Below, piece by piece: positions 14,373 through 17,002 of a stretch of DNA of 17,002 nt. Numbering within the stretch: position 1 is the stretch's first letter; each line of letters opens with the position of its first letter. Where the stretch lies: positions 1 through 17,002 of the forward strand of contig QIMA01000133.1 in the NCBI GenBank assembly GCA_003233535.1. Reading direction: 5' to 3'. The notes below the pieces were generated by a model. The model saw only the letters and a program-made list of their open reading frames with translations. It ran no database searches and was not told where the DNA came from. The position numbers were made by a program, and so were the translations under genes. Origin of the DNA: Rhodanobacteraceae bacterium. Lineage in GTDB: Bacteria; Pseudomonadota; Gammaproteobacteria; Xanthomonadales; SZUA-5.

Positions 14373-15785
14373 ATGTTTGTTCAACAACTTGGCGTGTATC
14401 TAATGTTGTTCGCTACAGCAGCGACAGCCGCCGAGTCCCCGGACTCTGAAACGACCGCCACGCTGCCGATTGATCAGGTAGTGGAAGCGCTGGTTGAAGC
14501 GGGTCTGGAACGCAACTTGGGCTTGGCCGTTCAGCGGATCGACCTGCAGCGAGCCGAGCAAGCCCTGAACGAAGCACGCGCTGCGCTACGGCCACAAATT
14601 GATCTAAGCGCGCGTTACAGCGTCAGTCGTGGCGGGCGCGACATCGTAGTGCCGGTGGCAGAGTTGCTAAATCCGGTCTACGCGTCACTCAATCAATTGC
14701 TCATTGCGCAGGGTCAAAGCGGGCAGTTTCCGCAGATTGGCGAGACCGGCTTTTCCCTGCTTCGGGAACACGAACAAGACACCCGCGTCACGCTGCGGCA
14801 GCTGCTCTACGCCCCAGCGGTTAAGGCCAATGTCGATCGCTTCGTCGCCGAGCGCGAGGCCTTTGCAGCCGATCTAGAGCGTGTCCGCCAGCTTTTAGCT
14901 CGAGACATACGCGTCGCTTATTACAGCTGGAGCCAGGCCCGGTCGACGCTATCCATTGTCGACTCCAGTTTGAATGTATTGACCGAGAACGTGCGGGTCA
15001 GCCAGGCGCTGTTCGACAACGGTAAGGTCACTCGGGATCAGGTTTTGCGCGCCGAAGCCGAGCGCCTGGAGCTGGAGCAAGAGCGATCACGCGCACAGGC
15101 GCGGGTCGGGCTGGCTAGGCGCTATTTGAATTTCCTACTGGATTGGCCGCTCGATCAGCAGATTGCGGCCAGTCAGCAGTTACAGCCCTTGCCTGTGCTG
15201 AGCCTGCCCACGCTGGCATCGCTGGAACTGCAGACGCTGGCCGGGCGCCAAGAACTGGCTCGCTTGGATGCCGCCTTGCGCGCGGCTGAAGCGGCTGAAC
15301 GCGCTGCCAAGTCCAGTCGCGGACCAACCCTATCGGCTCAGTTAGACGTTGGCATTCAGGGCGAAACCTACGGCTTCGGCCGCGGCAAGAACCAAAGTGT
15401 CGCTTCGCTGGTGCTGTCAGTACCAATTAGCGACGGTGGCGCCAGACGCTCACGCCAGGCCCAGGCGCGACTGCAGCGCGAGAGCCTGGAGATTAGCCGT
15501 CAGCAGCTGGAACGGCAGTTGCGGCTGGAGCTGCGCGCCGCATTGGAGCAGCTCGATACCGCACTAAAGGGTTACTCCAGCGCTGAGGCCCGCGTTGCCG
15601 CCGCGAGCGAGGCCTTTCGCATCGCGTCGCGTAAGCGCGATGTTGGAACTATCAACCAGGTCGAGTTCATCGATTCGGAGCGCGCCCAGACACGGGCCGA
15701 GCTCAATCTCAACCTGACCCGTTTTGAAGTACTGATAAGGCGTGCCGAGCTGGCCTATGCCGCGGCTGCCGATCGACCGCTGTAA
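14373..15785 (+). CDS. TolC-like outer-membrane efflux protein
   Basis: This outer-membrane factor forms the exit duct of a tripartite pump. After a signal peptide (hydrophobic from about residue 5, cleavage predicted in ATAATAAES) it shows the two OEP repeats: the first from QRAEQALNEARAALRPQIDLSA and the second from SSRGPTLSAQLDVGIQG to VGTINQVEFIDSERA. Long helical stretches with heptads (VRVSQALFDNGKVTRDQVLR) belong to the periplasmic tunnel. I chose ATG 14373, which has AGGA 5 bases upstream; the frame is open back to a TTG at 14340, and GTG 14358 would add a basic residue to a signal peptide that otherwise lacks one. The length of 470 residues is normal. It starts 38 bases after the broken regulator and 41 bases before the adaptor gene. 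Confidence 0.93.
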   Translation: MFVQQLGVYLMLFATAATAAESPDSETTATLPIDQVVEALVEAGLERNLGLAVQRIDLQRAEQALNEARAALRPQIDLSARYSVSRGGRDIVVPVAELLNPVYASLNQLLIAQGQSGQFPQIGETGFSLLREHEQDTRVTLRQLLYAPAVKANVDRFVAEREAFAADLERVRQLLARDIRVAYYSWSQARSTLSIVDSSLNVLTENVRVSQALFDNGKVTRDQVLRAEAERLELEQERSRAQARVGLARRYLNFLLDWPLDQQIAASQQLQPLPVLSLPTLASLELQTLAGRQELARLDAALRAAEAAERAAKSSRGPTLSAQLDVGIQGETYGFGRGKNQSVASLVLSVPISDGGARRSRQAQARLQRESLEISRQQLERQLRLELRAALEQLDTALKGYSSAEARVAAASEAFRIASRKRDVGTINQVEFIDSERAQTRAELNLNLTRFEVLIRRAELAYAAAADRPL

Positions 15786-15826
15786 GCGACGGTCAAAGCG
15801 CCCCCCTACACTCATTGAGGTTCGTC

Positions 15827-16894
15827 ATGCTTAGCCTATCCCCTACCACCCGTTTGATGGTCGCCATGGCCGCTGCAGTTTCGTTGGCAGCCGGACTGAG
15901 CGCCTGTAACGGCAATGGCTACACGGCCGTTGAAGTTGCTGACCGAGCAGTACCGGTACGGCTGGAGGACGTCAGTAGCGGCCCTTCGCTGGCGACCATT
16001 GAGACCAGCGGCTTAGTGGCGGCGAAAGACGAGCTACGCTTGGCGGTGAAGGTCGGCGGCGTGATTAAGGAAATCAGCGTTGCCGAGGGTGAACGCGTTA
16101 GTAAAGGTCAGCGTCTGGCCGAGCTTGAGCTCACCGAGGTGCGTGCCAACGTCGAACAGGTCCGCCAGGCCCATCTTAAGACCAAGCTGGACCTCAATCG
16201 CGGCGAAAAACTGTATGCCGAGCAGGTGGTCACGCTGGATCAACTGGAAGCCCTGCACGCCGCCGAGGCCAGCGCCGCCGCCGCGCTGAAGGCTGCGCGT
16301 TTCAATGCGGGCCGCGCGGTGATCAAAGCCCCACGCGATGGATTGATCCAGCGCCGTTTGGCCAACGCCGGTGAAACCGTCGCTGCAGGGACGCCCATCC
16401 TTATTCTCGGTGCAGACGACTTAGGCTACGTGGTTCGCGCCAGCCTCTCCGATCGTGAGCTGGTGCAGCTCAGCGGCGGCGACCAGGCTGTCATCCGCCT
16501 CGATGCATACCCAGGCATCCAGCTCAGCGGGACTGTCAGCATGATCAGCGCTGCCGCCGACCCGCGCACCGGCACCTTTCCGGTGGAAATTCAGATCGCT
16601 GACGAGGGCCGTCGTTTAGCTAGCGGCATGGTCGCCAAAATGTCTCTGACGCCCAGCTCTGGCGCGGAAACGGCACTCGCCTACGTGCCAATTTCGGCAA
16701 TCGTCGAGGGCAACGGCCGGCGGGCCAGCGTCTACTACGTCATCGACGGGCGGGCCAAGCGGGTCAGTGTGGATGTTGCCTTCATTGACGGCGATCGGGT
16801 GGCTCTCAGTAGCGGTCCGGGCGTAGGCGAGCGTGTAATCACCGATGGGGCACTGTTCGTTGCCGACGGCGAAGCGGTGCGCGTGCACAACTAG
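15827..16894 (+). CDS. RND efflux periplasmic adaptor (membrane fusion lipoprotein)
   Basis: The adaptor links the inner-membrane RND pump to the outer-membrane duct. It starts with a lipoprotein signal ending in LSAC, cysteine at residue 27, so it is lipid-anchored. The lipoyl/barrel-sandwich domain is split as usual: VGGVIKEISVAEGERVSKGQ in the first half and VIKAPRDGLIQRRLANAGETV in the second, with a short alpha hairpin rich in Ala and Glu between. A beta-barrel region (YVVRASLSDRELVQL, IRLDAYPGIQLSGTV) and a membrane-proximal domain follow. I chose ATG 15827 because TGAGG lies 6-7 bases before it; the frame is open to a TTG at 15815. The 355-residue length is typical. Substrate cannot be told from the sequence. 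Confidence 0.94.
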   Translation: MLSLSPTTRLMVAMAAAVSLAAGLSACNGNGYTAVEVADRAVPVRLEDVSSGPSLATIETSGLVAAKDELRLAVKVGGVIKEISVAEGERVSKGQRLAELELTEVRANVEQVRQAHLKTKLDLNRGEKLYAEQVVTLDQLEALHAAEASAAAALKAARFNAGRAVIKAPRDGLIQRRLANAGETVAAGTPILILGADDLGYVVRASLSDRELVQLSGGDQAVIRLDAYPGIQLSGTVSMISAAADPRTGTFPVEIQIADEGRRLASGMVAKMSLTPSSGAETALAYVPISAIVEGNGRRASVYYVIDGRAKRVSVDVAFIDGDRVALSSGPGVGERVITDGALFVADGEAVRVHN

Positions 16895-16917
16895 CCCGAA
16901 CACGGAGCCTTAGGTCC

Positions 16918-17002
16918 ATGAGTTTTCTGGAATTTCCGATCCGCCGCTACCAGTTCACGGTGGTCGCCTTCTTGTTACTCGTGGCTTTGGGCGTATCGGC
17001 GT
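16918..17002 (+). CDS. RND family inner-membrane efflux pump (N-terminal fragment, runs off the right edge)
   Basis: Only 28 codons are visible. The product starts MSFLEFPIRRYQFT and continues with a hydrophobic first membrane helix, which is the usual opening of AcrB-type permeases (a short amphipathic helix with FxxxFPxRR-like character, then TM1). Position 23 bases after the adaptor gene and last in an outer-membrane factor-adaptor-pump order supports the call. GGAG lies 11 bases before the ATG, a little far. Drug, metal or other substrate specificity cannot be judged from this fragment. Confidence 0.85.
   Translation, partial: MSFLEFPIRRYQFTVVAFLLLVALGVSA

Overview
The window looks like chromosomal DNA from a GC-rich gammaproteobacterium, possibly Xanthomonadales-like. 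That guess rests on the dprA-smg pair, a MidA methyltransferase divergent from a PTR1-type pteridine reductase, a Gram-negative tripartite efflux operon, Lol-type lipoproteins and GC-rich codon use. I cannot name the species. No phage genes, intact transposase, CRISPR array, rRNA or tRNA were recognised. No gene-free stretch reaches 300 bases; the longest are 4729-5006 and 3614-3879, and the second shows no convincing structure.

Layout. (1) Positions 1-1249, minus strand, hold the start of a patatin-like phospholipase with an N-terminal cyclic-nucleotide-binding domain; it runs off the left edge. (2) Positions 1450-3239, plus strand, hold a SAM methyltransferase with an extra N-terminal beta-rich region, coupled by an ATGA overlap to a DUF2799-like lipoprotein. 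(3) Positions 3350-4728 hold an orphan ribbon-helix-helix antitoxin-like protein and an unrecognised protein with two membrane segments and coiled coils. (4) Positions 4790-4971 hold a small element bounded by 19-bp inverted repeats; one end resembles the start of midA, 7.8 kb away. (5) Positions 5007-9960 hold a tightly coupled trio: a 1126-residue membrane-anchored ankyrin protein, dprA and smg. (6) Positions 12626-10082, minus strand, hold midA, a VanZ-like membrane protein and a serine/threonine dehydratase-like PLP enzyme, with the pteridine reductase divergent at 12761. (7) Positions 13503-13652 hold a heptamer tandem repeat with an inverted partner. (8) Positions 13684-17002 hold a TetR-type regulator with its operator and promoter, followed by an outer-membrane factor, a periplasmic adaptor and the start of an RND pump.

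The main biological observations are these. The TetR gene is broken by an apparent frameshifting deletion just after its helix-turn-helix, while the operator, promoter and efflux genes look intact; if real, this predicts a derepressed pump. The large ankyrin membrane protein overlaps the competence gene dprA by four bases, which suggests co-translation and a possible link to DNA uptake. A short repeat carrying a Shine-Dalgarno sequence and start codon occurs both at midA and in the intergenic element. None of these shows a clearly new defence or biosynthetic system; the ankyrin-dprA coupling is the best lead towards undescribed biology.
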